A stretch of DNA of 64,000 nt, from contig CAKTZR010000018.1 of NCBI GenBank assembly GCA_934636105.1, forward strand, positions 1 through 64,000. The letters run 5' to 3'. Positions within the stretch are counted from its first letter, which is position 1. Each line of letters begins with the position of its first letter. This DNA comes from an uncultured Clostridia bacterium (GTDB lineage Bacteria; Bacillota; Clostridia; Christensenellales; Aristaeellaceae). The translations under genes were made by a program, and so were the position numbers. Of this stretch, positions 45,260 to 52,970 are shown piece by piece. The notes under the pieces were generated by a model. It searched no databases. It was not told where the DNA came from and was given only the letters and a program-made list of their open reading frames with translations.

Positions 45260-47184
45260 ATCTGACGCTGGGGGTTGCGGCGCATGTTGACGCGGGCAAG
45301 ACGACGCTCTGCGAACAGCTGCTTCGGCGCGCGGGCGTGATTCGCGCCTGCGGCCGCGTGGATCACGGCGACGCGTTCATGGATGACGATCCGATGGAGC
45401 GGGCACGCGGCATTACGATTTTCACCGAACAGGCGACGCTTTCGTGGCCGATTCCGGAGGAGGAACCGCTGTTCGTTACGTTGATGGATACGCCGGGGCA
45501 CGTCGATTTTTCCGGCGAGATGGAGCGCGCGCTTTCCGTGCTGGATGCGGCGCTGCTCGTCGTCTCCTGCGCGGAGGGCGTGCAGAGCCACACAGTGACG
45601 CTTTTTAAGCTGCTGCAAAAGCGGAAAATCCCGACGTTCATCTTTCTGAATAAGACGGACAGAGAGGGCGCGGATATTTCGCGCGTCATGGCGCAGATGC
45701 GCAGGCTGCTTTCCGGCGACTGTGTGCTGATGACGGGCGACGTGCGCGAAGCGCTGGCCGAGCGCGACGAGCTTCTGTTGGAACAGCATGTGGAAGAAAC
45801 TGCGGGGAAGGAAGACTATCTTTCGGGCGCGCGGCGCGCGTTTGCGGCCTGCGCGCTTTATCCGGTTTTGGCGGGCAGCGCGCTGAACGATGTCGGCGTG
45901 GATGCGCTGATGGAAGCTGTCGGGGCGCTTGGCCGCACGGATTATGCGCAGAAGGAGTCGGCACCGTTTTCCGCGAAGGCGTATCGGGTGCGGCGCGTCG
46001 GCGGCGTTCGGTATACCTATGTGAAGGTGACGAGCGGCGTTTTGCGCGCGCGCGACGAGGTGCAGACGCTCGCAGGGGCGTGCAAGGTCGCGGCGATTCT
46101 CGCGCCGCAGGGCGGAAAACTGCTGCCGATGGGCGAAGCACACGCGGGGCAGACCGCTGCGCTGGCGGGGCTTTCGGCCAAGCCGGGGGAGCGCATCGGC
46201 GAGAATTGCGGCCTTGAAATGCCCGAAACCGTTCCGCTGATGAGCGTGCAGGTGGAGCCGATCGAGCCGCTGACGCAGAGCGCGCTGCTGATGCACCTGC
46301 GCGAGCTGGAGGAGGAAGACCCGCTGCTTTCCGTTCGCCCGGAAGCGGACGGCGTATCCGTCGGCGTGATGGGCGCGGTGCAGGTGGAGGTGCTGCAAGG
46401 CGTTTTGGAGGCGCGCTTTGGCGATCATGTGCGCATGCTGCCGCCGCATGTGCTCTACAAGGAGACGATTGCCGCGCCCGTCGTGGGCATCGGGCATTAT
46501 GAGCCGCTGCGGCACTATGCCGAGGTTTGGCTGAAACTTGAACCCGGCGCGCCGGAAAGCGGAATTACGTTCACGGCGGATTGTCCGCCCAATTCGCTGG
46601 ATGAAAACTGGAAGCGGCTGATCCGCACGCATGTCTTTGAGCGGGAGCATCCCGGCGTGCTGACGGGCAGTCCGCTGACGGATGTGCAGATTCATCTGAT
46701 TGCAGGGCGCGCGCACCTCAAGCATACGGAGGGCGGCGACTTCCGCGAAGCGACCTGCCGCGCGATTCGCAATGCGCTGATGCAGGCGGAAAATGTGCTG
46801 CTTGAGCCGGTCGTTCGGTTCGAATTGGCGATGCCGAGCGAGACGCTGGCGCGGGTGACGGGCGAGCTTCTGCGCATCGGCGCACAGCTGGACGCATCTG
46901 AAACGGACGGAGGGGAAACGACGCTGACAGGCGTCTGCACGGCTGCGATGTTTTGGGATTATCCAACAAAGTTCGCCGCATCTACGCGCGGCCACGGGCG
47001 CATTGCGTCGCGGTTTTATCGGTACGAACCCTGCAAAAATCAGGCGGAATTGGTGCAGAAGCTCGGCTATGACGCACTTGCGGATGTACAAAACCCGCCC
47101 GGAAGCATTTTTTGCAGCCACGGTGCGGGCTTCTATGTCGCGTGGGATCACGTCCGCGATTGGGCGCACTGCGAGGTGGAATAA
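45256..47184 (+). CDS. Tet(M)/EF-G-like translational GTPase
   Basis: This 642-residue protein has the EF-G-type GTPase domain: G1 AHVDAGKTTL (9-18), G2 RARGITI, G3 DTPGHVDF, G4 NKTD and G5 GSAL, followed by EF-G domains II to V. Its closest known relatives are ribosomal protection proteins such as Tet(M)/Tet(O), at the usual length of about 640. The sequence is GC-rich like its neighbours and embedded in a chromosomal operon with trmD, not on a mobile element. A native ribosome-associated factor is more likely than acquired tetracycline resistance, but resistance cannot be excluded. It overlaps trmD by 4 bp. Confidence 0.88.
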   Translation: MNLTLGVAAHVDAGKTTLCEQLLRRAGVIRACGRVDHGDAFMDDDPMERARGITIFTEQATLSWPIPEEEPLFVTLMDTPGHVDFSGEMERALSVLDAALLVVSCAEGVQSHTVTLFKLLQKRKIPTFIFLNKTDREGADISRVMAQMRRLLSGDCVLMTGDVREALAERDELLLEQHVEETAGKEDYLSGARRAFAACALYPVLAGSALNDVGVDALMEAVGALGRTDYAQKESAPFSAKAYRVRRVGGVRYTYVKVTSGVLRARDEVQTLAGACKVAAILAPQGGKLLPMGEAHAGQTAALAGLSAKPGERIGENCGLEMPETVPLMSVQVEPIEPLTQSALLMHLRELEEEDPLLSVRPEADGVSVGVMGAVQVEVLQGVLEARFGDHVRMLPPHVLYKETIAAPVVGIGHYEPLRHYAEVWLKLEPGAPESGITFTADCPPNSLDENWKRLIRTHVFEREHPGVLTGSPLTDVQIHLIAGRAHLKHTEGGDFREATCRAIRNALMQAENVLLEPVVRFELAMPSETLARVTGELLRIGAQLDASETDGGETTLTGVCTAAMFWDYPTKFAASTRGHGRIASRFYRYEPCKNQAELVQKLGYDALADVQNPPGSIFCSHGAGFYVAWDHVRDWAHCEVE

Positions 47185-47186
47185 GC

Positions 47187-48533
47187 ATGTTTACATGTAC
47201 ATTGGAACCGACGAGCAGAACGCCCCTCTGCGAGCAGCTTTATACCGCGCTCAAGCGCGAAATGGAGCAAGGCGGCATTCGACCGGGAGAGCGCATGCCC
47301 TCCAAGCGCGAGCTGGCGGCGCATTTGAGCGTCAGCACGGCGACGGTCGAAGCGGCCTATGCGCGGCTCATCAGCGAGGGGCTTTGCGAAAGCCGCCCGC
47401 GAAGCGGCATTTACGCGCTGGAGCAGGATAAAAGCGTTGGATTGACAGCCGGCGAAAAGCCGCCCGTTCGCTGGAATTTCGGCACGGGCGCGGCGGATGC
47501 GGCGCATTTTCCCTATGCCATGTGGGCGCGGCTGATGCGCGAGGTGCTCAGCGAGCAGAGCGCAACGCTGCTGCTTTCCGGCGATCCGCAGGGCGAACCC
47601 GCGCTTCGGCGGGAGATTGCGGGTTATCTGCACCGCATGCGCGGCATCGACGTGCCGCCGGATGCGATTGTCCTCGGCGCGGGCACGGAGGTGCTCGTCT
47701 CTGCGCTCGTTGCGCTGATCGGTCGGGAGCGGCTTTTCGCGGTGGAAGATCCCGGCTATTCGCGTGTGCGGCGCATTCTGGTGGTCAGCGGCGCACGGAT
47801 TGCGCCGACGCCGCTTTCCGGCGGGGCGATCGATGTGCGCGAATTATATCGAAGCGGCGCGGGCGCGGCGTATGTGACCCCGACGCATCAATTCCCGACG
47901 GGCGAGGAAATGCAGCCCGGCCAACGGGAAGCGCTGCTGCACTGGGCGCGCGAGACGGGCGGCTATATTTTGGAGGACGATTACGACAGCGAATTCCGCT
48001 TTTCCGGCGCGGGTGCACCCGCTCTGCGCGCGATGGACGGCGGGCGGCAGGTTGTCTATATGAACACGTTTTCGCGGACGCTCGCGCCCGGTCTGCGCCT
48101 GAGCTTCATGGTGCTGCCGGAGGAACTGGCGGCGCGCTATCGAACGATGCACGCGGCCTGCACCGTGCCGGGCTTTGAACAGGAGACGCTTCGAAAATTC
48201 ATCGCGGGCGGTTTTTTGGAGCGGCATATCGCACGGATGCGCGTGATCTATCGCGCGCGTCTCGCGGCGCTGACGGAAGCTGTGCAGGCGCTGAATCTCG
48301 GCGACATTGCGCCCTGCGGCGCGGGACTGTACGCCCTGCTTTGCGTCGGCGGCAAAGCGCCCGCGCGCGAGCTGGCGCCTCTGGCCGAGCAGGCGGGCGT
48401 GCATCTCACAAGATTGTCCGATTATGCGGTGATGCAGAACGACGAAAGCCGCGTTGTGCTGCTGGGCTTTTCCGGCATGGATGAAGAACAGATTCGGCAG
48501 GGGCTTTCCGCGCTGAAAAAGGCGTGGGGATAA
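47187..48533 (+). CDS. MocR/GabR-type GntR regulator with aminotransferase-like domain, PLP lysine replaced
   Basis: This 448-residue protein has an N-terminal GntR winged helix (CEQLYTALKREMEQGGIRPG, KRELAAHLSVSTATVEAAY) and a C-terminal fold-I aminotransferase domain. The conserved segment usually reading TFSKTL, whose Lys forms the PLP Schiff base, here reads NTFSRTLAPGLR, with Arg at position 297. PLP may bind non-covalently or not at all. Other active-site features (EDDYDSEFRF, THQFPTG) are retained. It starts 2 bp after the GTPase gene stop and precedes a lipoprotein gene by 11 bp. Its targets are unknown. Confidence 0.9.
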   Translation: MFTCTLEPTSRTPLCEQLYTALKREMEQGGIRPGERMPSKRELAAHLSVSTATVEAAYARLISEGLCESRPRSGIYALEQDKSVGLTAGEKPPVRWNFGTGAADAAHFPYAMWARLMREVLSEQSATLLLSGDPQGEPALRREIAGYLHRMRGIDVPPDAIVLGAGTEVLVSALVALIGRERLFAVEDPGYSRVRRILVVSGARIAPTPLSGGAIDVRELYRSGAGAAYVTPTHQFPTGEEMQPGQREALLHWARETGGYILEDDYDSEFRFSGAGAPALRAMDGGRQVVYMNTFSRTLAPGLRLSFMVLPEELAARYRTMHAACTVPGFEQETLRKFIAGGFLERHIARMRVIYRARLAALTEAVQALNLGDIAPCGAGLYALLCVGGKAPARELAPLAEQAGVHLTRLSDYAVMQNDESRVVLLGFSGMDEEQIRQGLSALKKAWG

Positions 48534-48544
48534 GGAGAATGACC

Positions 48545-48937
48545 ATGAAGAAAATGCTGCTGGCGGCGGCGCTCTGCGCGCTGCTCGTCTCCCTTTCCGG
48601 CTGTACGGGCATTGAAAATGCGCTGCACGAGGCGGGGGAGAAGATTCAGAGCAGTCAGGTGGAAACGCCGCAGAACAACGGCGGGGACATCGATTGGAGC
48701 TTTGTGCCCGTTGTGCGGGAAAAGGCGGTCAGCCTGTTCACCGAAGCGTTTCCGGATGCGACGGTTAAGGAAACGGGCGTGGCCTGCAAGAATACGAAAG
48801 CCGACCGCGTGATCGTGACCATCAGCTATGAATTGAACGGCAAGAACGGCGACTACGGCTTTGATTATGAAAAGGACGAGAACGGGGAATACGTGCTCAA
48901 GCGCTATGGCGGCGGCGTGAGTTCGGACGATCTGTAA
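48545..48937 (+). CDS. Small lipoprotein of unknown function
   Basis: This 130-residue protein has a signal peptide with lipobox LSGC (Cys20). The mature part is acidic and polar, with a Q/N-rich linker (SSQVETPQNNGGD) and a globular C-terminal region (VIVTISYELNGKNGDYGFDYEKD). It probably resembles a small cystatin-like or NTF2-like lipoprotein domain, but no family is recognised with confidence. AAGGAG precedes the ATG. It is the last gene of the trmD-containing run; an R2 repeat starts directly after its stop codon. Confidence 0.8.
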   Translation: MKKMLLAAALCALLVSLSGCTGIENALHEAGEKIQSSQVETPQNNGGDIDWSFVPVVREKAVSLFTEAFPDATVKETGVACKNTKADRVIVTISYELNGKNGDYGFDYEKDENGEYVLKRYGGGVSSDDL

Positions 48938-48996
48938 GGGGAACGTTGGGACGCTGTCCCAAGCCCTGCCAAGAACCTGAGGTTCTTGGATTTCCC
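48938..48996 (-). repeat. R2 palindromic repeat copy
   Basis: Contains CCAAGAACCTGAGGTTCTTGG and a GGGAC/GTCCC-type stem. Reverse orientation relative to the copies at 52911 and 60341. It begins immediately after the lipoprotein stop codon. Confidence 0.8.
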
Positions 48997-49001
48997 GAAT
49001 A

Positions 49002-49040
49002 AAAAAACTTCGAGATTGTGCGTGTGTCTCGAAGTTTTTT
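49002..49040. terminator. Bidirectional terminator
   Basis: A 10-bp stem (AACTTCGAGA at 49006-49015, TCTCGAAGTT at 49027-49036) with A7 before and T6 after, between the convergent lipoprotein gene and the ytr-like operon. Confidence 0.9.
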
Positions 49041-49080
49041 ATATACCGTTATTTTTGCTTATATGGGAAGCTTTGAAAAG

Positions 49081-49130
49081 AGCCTCCCTCTTTGAGGGAG
49101 GTGGCACGACGAAGTCGTGACGGAAGGCGT
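49081..49130 (+). repeat. R1 palindromic repeat, single unit
   Basis: CCTCCCTCTTTGAGGGAGG hairpin, then GGCACGACGAAGTCGTGAC and GGAAGG. It ends 5 bp from the stop codon of the ABC permease gene. Confidence 0.8.
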
Positions 49131-49135
49131 AAAAC

Positions 49136-49957
49136 TTACGGCAAATTCAGTTTCTTGGTGAGAATCGTCTGCGTAATCAGCCAGAGCGCCGCGTCGATGA
49201 CGGCTTCAACCGCCGAAACGCCGACCAGCGAACCATAAATCGCTTTCAATTCGCCGTTCGGGCTGCTGAGCAGGTTAAGGGCAAAGCGGCTGAGAGCGTC
49301 AATGAAGGTCTGCATGTGCATTGCGGCGAAGTAAATGACCAGCATGAACAGAATCTGCGCGAGGAATTGCAGCGCGAAGAATGCAATGATGCTCGCCAGC
49401 TTGCGGTGCGGGGTGAACAGACTGCCGATGGCGCTGGAAAGATACGTGTGCAGATAGGCCATCGCGATGCCCAGCACGGTAAACAGCAGAATCAGCAGGC
49501 ACGCGAACAAGCCGAGACTGCGAACCACGCTGCATACCTCGCGAATGGAAACGACAACCGCGTTTACGCTGGTCGGCAGGGACATCAGGAAGACGCATGC
49601 GGCCAGAAAAACGAAGGTCAGCAGCGTCGTTGCGACGGCGGCAATCAGCTTGGCCGCGATGTGCTGCCCCATCGTCACAGGCAGGGTCAGCTGGATGTAG
49701 CCTCGCTCACCAAGCATGCGGAAAAAGCGGCTGACGTTTTCGGCAAAGCAGACCACCAGCACCGCGATGAAGCAAATGCCCGTCGCGAACGCCAGCAAGG
49801 CATTCAACCAGTCGAAACGGCCGGAATTGAGGCCGAGCCGCCCGGTGAGCGCGGAGGTCAGCGCCATCAGCGCGCTCAAAACGACCAGGCCCGCGCCAAC
49901 GGGGAGCATGGAGGAAAGCGCCTCCCGAAATTCAACTTTGAGCAGTTTGCGAATCAT
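49136..49957 (-). CDS. ABC exporter membrane subunit
   Basis: This 273-residue membrane protein with six hydrophobic segments resembles ABC-2-type permeases of the YtrC/D or lantibiotic-immunity kind. It starts within the last 4 bp of the preceding ATPase gene and is the third gene of a regulator-ATPase-permease operon. The exported substrate is unknown; relatives respond to cell-wall stress or peptide antibiotics. Confidence 0.82.
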   Translation of the reverse strand: MIRKLLKVEFREALSSMLPVGAGLVVLSALMALTSALTGRLGLNSGRFDWLNALLAFATGICFIAVLVVCFAENVSRFFRMLGERGYIQLTLPVTMGQHIAAKLIAAVATTLLTFVFLAACVFLMSLPTSVNAVVVSIREVCSVVRSLGLFACLLILLFTVLGIAMAYLHTYLSSAIGSLFTPHRKLASIIAFFALQFLAQILFMLVIYFAAMHMQTFIDALSRFALNLLSSPNGELKAIYGSLVGVSAVEAVIDAALWLITQTILTKKLNLP

Positions 49958-50652
49958 GCCCGAAACACCTCCCTGAAATATTCATCCACGCTGCATCCGT
50001 GTTCCTCGCGCAGCTCATCCACACTCTGATGCAGGAAAACCGTGTTATCCTTGAGCATCAGCACCTCGTCCAGCACGCGTTCAATATCCCCAATCAGATG
50101 GGTGGAGAGCACGACGGACGCGTTTTCGCTGTAATTGCGCAGAATGGTGTTCAAAATGTAATCCCGCGCCGCCGGATCGACGCCGCCCAGCGGCTCGTCG
50201 AGCAGATACAGCCGCGCGGCGCGCGCCATGACCAGACAGAGCTGCATCTTTTCCTGCATGCCCTTGCTCATCGCGCCGATGCGCTGGCTGTCGCCAAGCT
50301 TCAAATCCAGCAGCATGTCGCGGGCCTTCGTGCGGTCGAAATCCGTGAAGAAATCCGCGTACATCGCGACCGCGTCGCGCACGCGCATGCTCGTGGAGAG
50401 CGCCATGCGGTCGGGCAGATAGGATGTGATCGCCTTGCTGGCCGGGCCGGGTTTTACGCCGCCGATGGTGATTTCGCCGGAAGTCGGCGCGAGCAGCCCC
50501 ATCGAGCATTTAATCAGCGTGGATTTGCCCGCGCCGTTCGGGCCGAGTAGGCCGACCAGCTTCCCCGGCTCAATCGAAAAGCTTACGTCGCGCAGGGCGA
50601 CATGCTTTCCATATCGTTTTTCAAGATGATTTGCGGTGTAAATAGCCGCCAT
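49954..50652 (-). CDS. ABC transporter ATPase (YtrB/CcmA type)
   Basis: This 232-residue ATPase has Walker A GPNGAGKST, a degenerate signature MSKGMQEK in place of LSGGQ, Walker B LYLLDEP and an H-loop in LSTHLIGD. The altered signature is common in the YtrB group. It lies 2 bp after the GntR regulator gene and overlaps the permease gene by 4 bp. Confidence 0.92.
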   Translation of the reverse strand: MAAIYTANHLEKRYGKHVALRDVSFSIEPGKLVGLLGPNGAGKSTLIKCSMGLLAPTSGEITIGGVKPGPASKAITSYLPDRMALSTSMRVRDAVAMYADFFTDFDRTKARDMLLDLKLGDSQRIGAMSKGMQEKMQLCLVMARAARLYLLDEPLGGVDPAARDYILNTILRNYSENASVVLSTHLIGDIERVLDEVLMLKDNTVFLHQSVDELREEHGCSVDEYFREVFRA

Positions 50653-50654
50653 GA

Positions 50655-51014
50655 TTACCCCTCCTCCTGCTCAAGCAGCGCGGCGATTTCGGCCTTTGTA
50701 AGCCCAAGCGCCGCCGCCTGATGATAAAAATCGTGAACCAGCTTTTGCGCGAGCGCCTGCCGCGCCTGCGCCAGTTTTTCCGTGTCGGATGTGACGGTTC
50801 GCCCCGCCGTCCGCTGGGTTTCCAGCAGGCCGCGCGTCTCCAGTTCGGCCAGCGCGCGCTGCATCGTATTCGGGTTGACCTGCGCCTGCGCGGCAAGGTC
50901 GCGCACACCGGGAATTTTTCCTCCCGGCGGGTATTCGCCGGTGATGATGGCAAGCTCCAGCTGTTCAATCAGCTGGAGATAGACAGGCCGCCCGGCGGCG
51001 ATTGTCCAATCCAT
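50655..51014 (-). CDS. GntR family regulator, YtrA subfamily
   Basis: This 119-residue protein consists of a GntR winged helix (VYLQLIEQLELAIITGEYPP, VRDLAAQAQVNPNTMQRALAEL) and a short C-terminal helical dimerisation tail, with no effector domain. That is the YtrA architecture, which represses ABC exporter operons and responds to cell-envelope antibiotics. It is first in the operon; a consensus promoter and a palindrome lie immediately upstream. Confidence 0.93.
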   Translation of the reverse strand: MDWTIAAGRPVYLQLIEQLELAIITGEYPPGGKIPGVRDLAAQAQVNPNTMQRALAELETRGLLETQRTAGRTVTSDTEKLAQARQALAQKLVHDFYHQAAALGLTKAEIAALLEQEEG

Positions 51015-51040
51015 ATGTCAAGCTCCTTTCATGTATTGCT

Positions 51041-51051
51041 GTGCTAAGCAC
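51041..51051. promoter_or_regulatory. Candidate YtrA-type operator
   Basis: GTGCTAAGCAC is an 11-bp palindrome covering roughly +3 to +13 of the predicted transcript. Confidence 0.5.
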
Positions 51052-51059
51052 TTAATACA

Positions 51060-51088
51060 ATGATACGACGAAGACGGGAAATTGTCAA
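51060..51088 (-). promoter_or_regulatory. Promoter of ytr-like operon
   Basis: On the minus strand TTGACA (51083-51088), 17-bp spacer, TATCAT (51060-51065). Confidence 0.75.
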
Positions 51089-51093
51089 GGGGA

Positions 51094-51126
51094 AAATTAA
51101 AAAAACCTGCCGCGAAAAACGGCAGG
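51094..51126 (-). terminator. Terminator after DUF6020 pair
   Basis: A 7-bp stem (CCTGCCG / CGGCAGG) is followed on the minus strand by TTTTTTTAATTTT, 10 bp past the stop of the membrane protein gene. Confidence 0.88.
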
Positions 51127-51135
51127 CAGTTAAAA

Positions 51136-52878
51136 TCAGGTTTTGGAATCGGAAAACAGCGTGAGCAGCAGCAGCGGCGGCACGGCGGCCATGATCGGAT
51201 AAGCATATCGAACGAATATGCCTGCCGAAAAAAGCAGCGTTGCGAAAAGTCCCCAGAGCGGCCACATCGTCCGCGCGAAATGCCGACGTCGCTTGCAGCG
51301 TGCATAGAGTACGGTAAAAAGCAGGCCGTATACATAGATCGAGGGACGGAAAAGCTCGGCAAGGAGGGGATAATGCTCCTGAACCGATTGATGCGTAAAG
51401 GCGAAAAGCAGCTTGTGCAGCCGCGGCAGCTTGCTTTGCACTTCGATGGGATAAACGCCCTCGTAATTATAGACGGTGTTCATGTAGACGTAATCCCACA
51501 TTTCGCCGCCGAGTGCGTGCGCATGGCTTACGTCATCCGGGTTCCAAAGTCCGGCGCAGTTTTCGAGGAAGGCCTCCAGATAGACGCGCGGATACTTCTT
51601 CGCGTATTTCAGATAGAGCGACCAGAAGTCTCCCGGATTGGCCTGATAGCGGTCAAAGGCAAAGTTGCCGCCCTTGGCCGGGTCGGCGTTGTGCGGTTGA
51701 TAGCGATGGGTCGCGTTCGAGAACCAGCCGTTGATTTCGGCGTATTCCTCCTCGCTCACGTCTGCGCGCTCGGCGGTGCGCATCAGCTGCTGGCAGGGAA
51801 TCGCCATCATCTCGCTGGAAGGCGTTTTGGCTGCATGGACGGAGGCTTCCAGCGCGCGCGGGAACACCAGGGACGGGATCAGCGCCACGGCGCACAGCAC
51901 GACGGCGGCGCGTCTGCCCAGCGCCAGCACAGCCAGACAGCCCAGCGCGACGGCCGCGATGGCGTTGTGGCGAAGCAGACACATCAGCGTGCAGACGACG
52001 GCAAAACGCGCGCAGAGTTTTCGATTGTGCAGATTCTCGTTTGGGTTTTCGGCGATTTCCCAAAGGGAGAGACAGAGCACCACGCACAGGCCGGAAAAAA
52101 GCGGGTCTTTCGCGGTGGAAACCGCCATCACGCTGTGAAAGGGAAGCAGCGCAAAGCCAAAGGCCAGCAGCGGCGCAACCCATTTGGCCGTTCGGCGCTG
52201 CACAAAGGCGCAGGCCCAAGCATAAAGCCCCGCGAGCAGAAGCAGCTGAACGACGCTGTACGTCGCCGCGCCCGCCGTCATCGAGCCGAACAGCTTTTCG
52301 CCCAGCGTATACAGCGTGCCAAGGAAAAGCGTGTGGAAGACGGGGTGCGCCGCTTCAAATTCGCCGATCGTGAACTGGCGGATTTCGTGTTCAAAATCAT
52401 AAGCGATAACGCCGGGATAAAACGCGAGGAACACCAGCAGATAGCAGGCAGCTAACAGCAGAAAGAACGCCCAGCCGGACATTTTTCCTCTTTTTTCCGT
52501 TTGGGGCGCTGAAAAGGAAAACGCGTAGGAAAACAGCGCGCCAAGCGTCGGCGCGGTCAGAATGGGAACGGCCAAGCGGCGCAAAAGCGCACCTTTGCCG
52601 GAAAGCAGGCCGTCATAAACGATAAGCTCGCTGCCCAAGCTCAGGCAGACGGCGAAAATCAGGCCGAACGCCAGCGCAAAGCCCCATTCGCGGAGACCAT
52701 GTGTTTGCAGCGCGTGACAAACGGGGAAAAACGTCGCGAGAATCAGAATCAGCGGCAGAACGGCCGAACGGAAAACCGCGCTGTCTGGATTGATGGGAAC
52801 CAGATACGGCGCGGCAACCGCCAGCATCAGCGCGAAAAGGACGGTCCAAAGCGATGCGTATTTTTGAAAAAGCTTCAT
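51136..52878 (-). CDS. Polytopic membrane protein, DUF6020-like (paralogue 2)
   Basis: This 580-residue protein has a dozen or more hydrophobic segments. Shared family motifs are AFYPGVIAYDFEHE, HPVFHTLFLG, STAKDPLFSG and LLRHNAIAA, also present in modified form in the genes at 52927, 60991 and 62582. The layout of many N-terminal helices, a conserved acidic loop (YD) and a large extracytoplasmic C-terminal segment resembles GT-C glycosyltransferases, which is an inference. ATG at 52878 is chosen for the GAGGT upstream. It follows its paralogue after 48 bp that carry an R2 repeat. Confidence 0.8.
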   Translation of the reverse strand: MKLFQKYASLWTVLFALMLAVAAPYLVPINPDSAVFRSAVLPLILILATFFPVCHALQTHGLREWGFALAFGLIFAVCLSLGSELIVYDGLLSGKGALLRRLAVPILTAPTLGALFSYAFSFSAPQTEKRGKMSGWAFFLLLAACYLLVFLAFYPGVIAYDFEHEIRQFTIGEFEAAHPVFHTLFLGTLYTLGEKLFGSMTAGAATYSVVQLLLLAGLYAWACAFVQRRTAKWVAPLLAFGFALLPFHSVMAVSTAKDPLFSGLCVVLCLSLWEIAENPNENLHNRKLCARFAVVCTLMCLLRHNAIAAVALGCLAVLALGRRAAVVLCAVALIPSLVFPRALEASVHAAKTPSSEMMAIPCQQLMRTAERADVSEEEYAEINGWFSNATHRYQPHNADPAKGGNFAFDRYQANPGDFWSLYLKYAKKYPRVYLEAFLENCAGLWNPDDVSHAHALGGEMWDYVYMNTVYNYEGVYPIEVQSKLPRLHKLLFAFTHQSVQEHYPLLAELFRPSIYVYGLLFTVLYARCKRRRHFARTMWPLWGLFATLLFSAGIFVRYAYPIMAAVPPLLLLTLFSDSKT

Positions 52879-52910
52879 AGAATGTGACCTCAATTCCATG
52901 ATGAAAAAGT

Positions 52911-52970
52911 GGGAAATCCAAGAACCTCAGGTTCTTGGCGGGGTGTGGGGCAGCGCCCCATCGCTGCCCC
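52911..52970 (+). repeat. R2 palindromic repeat overlapping a gene 3' end
   Basis: CCAAGAACCTCAGGTTCTTGG plus a GGGGC/GCCCC stem, 60 bp. The minus-strand membrane protein gene ends inside it, so the last 15 or so codons and the stop are supplied by the repeat. Confidence 0.85.

Noticed and set aside
45256..47184. Acquired tetracycline resistance gene
   Set aside because: Family resemblance is clear, but the gene is GC-matched, chromosomal, operon-embedded and not near mobile genes, so a resistance label is not supported.
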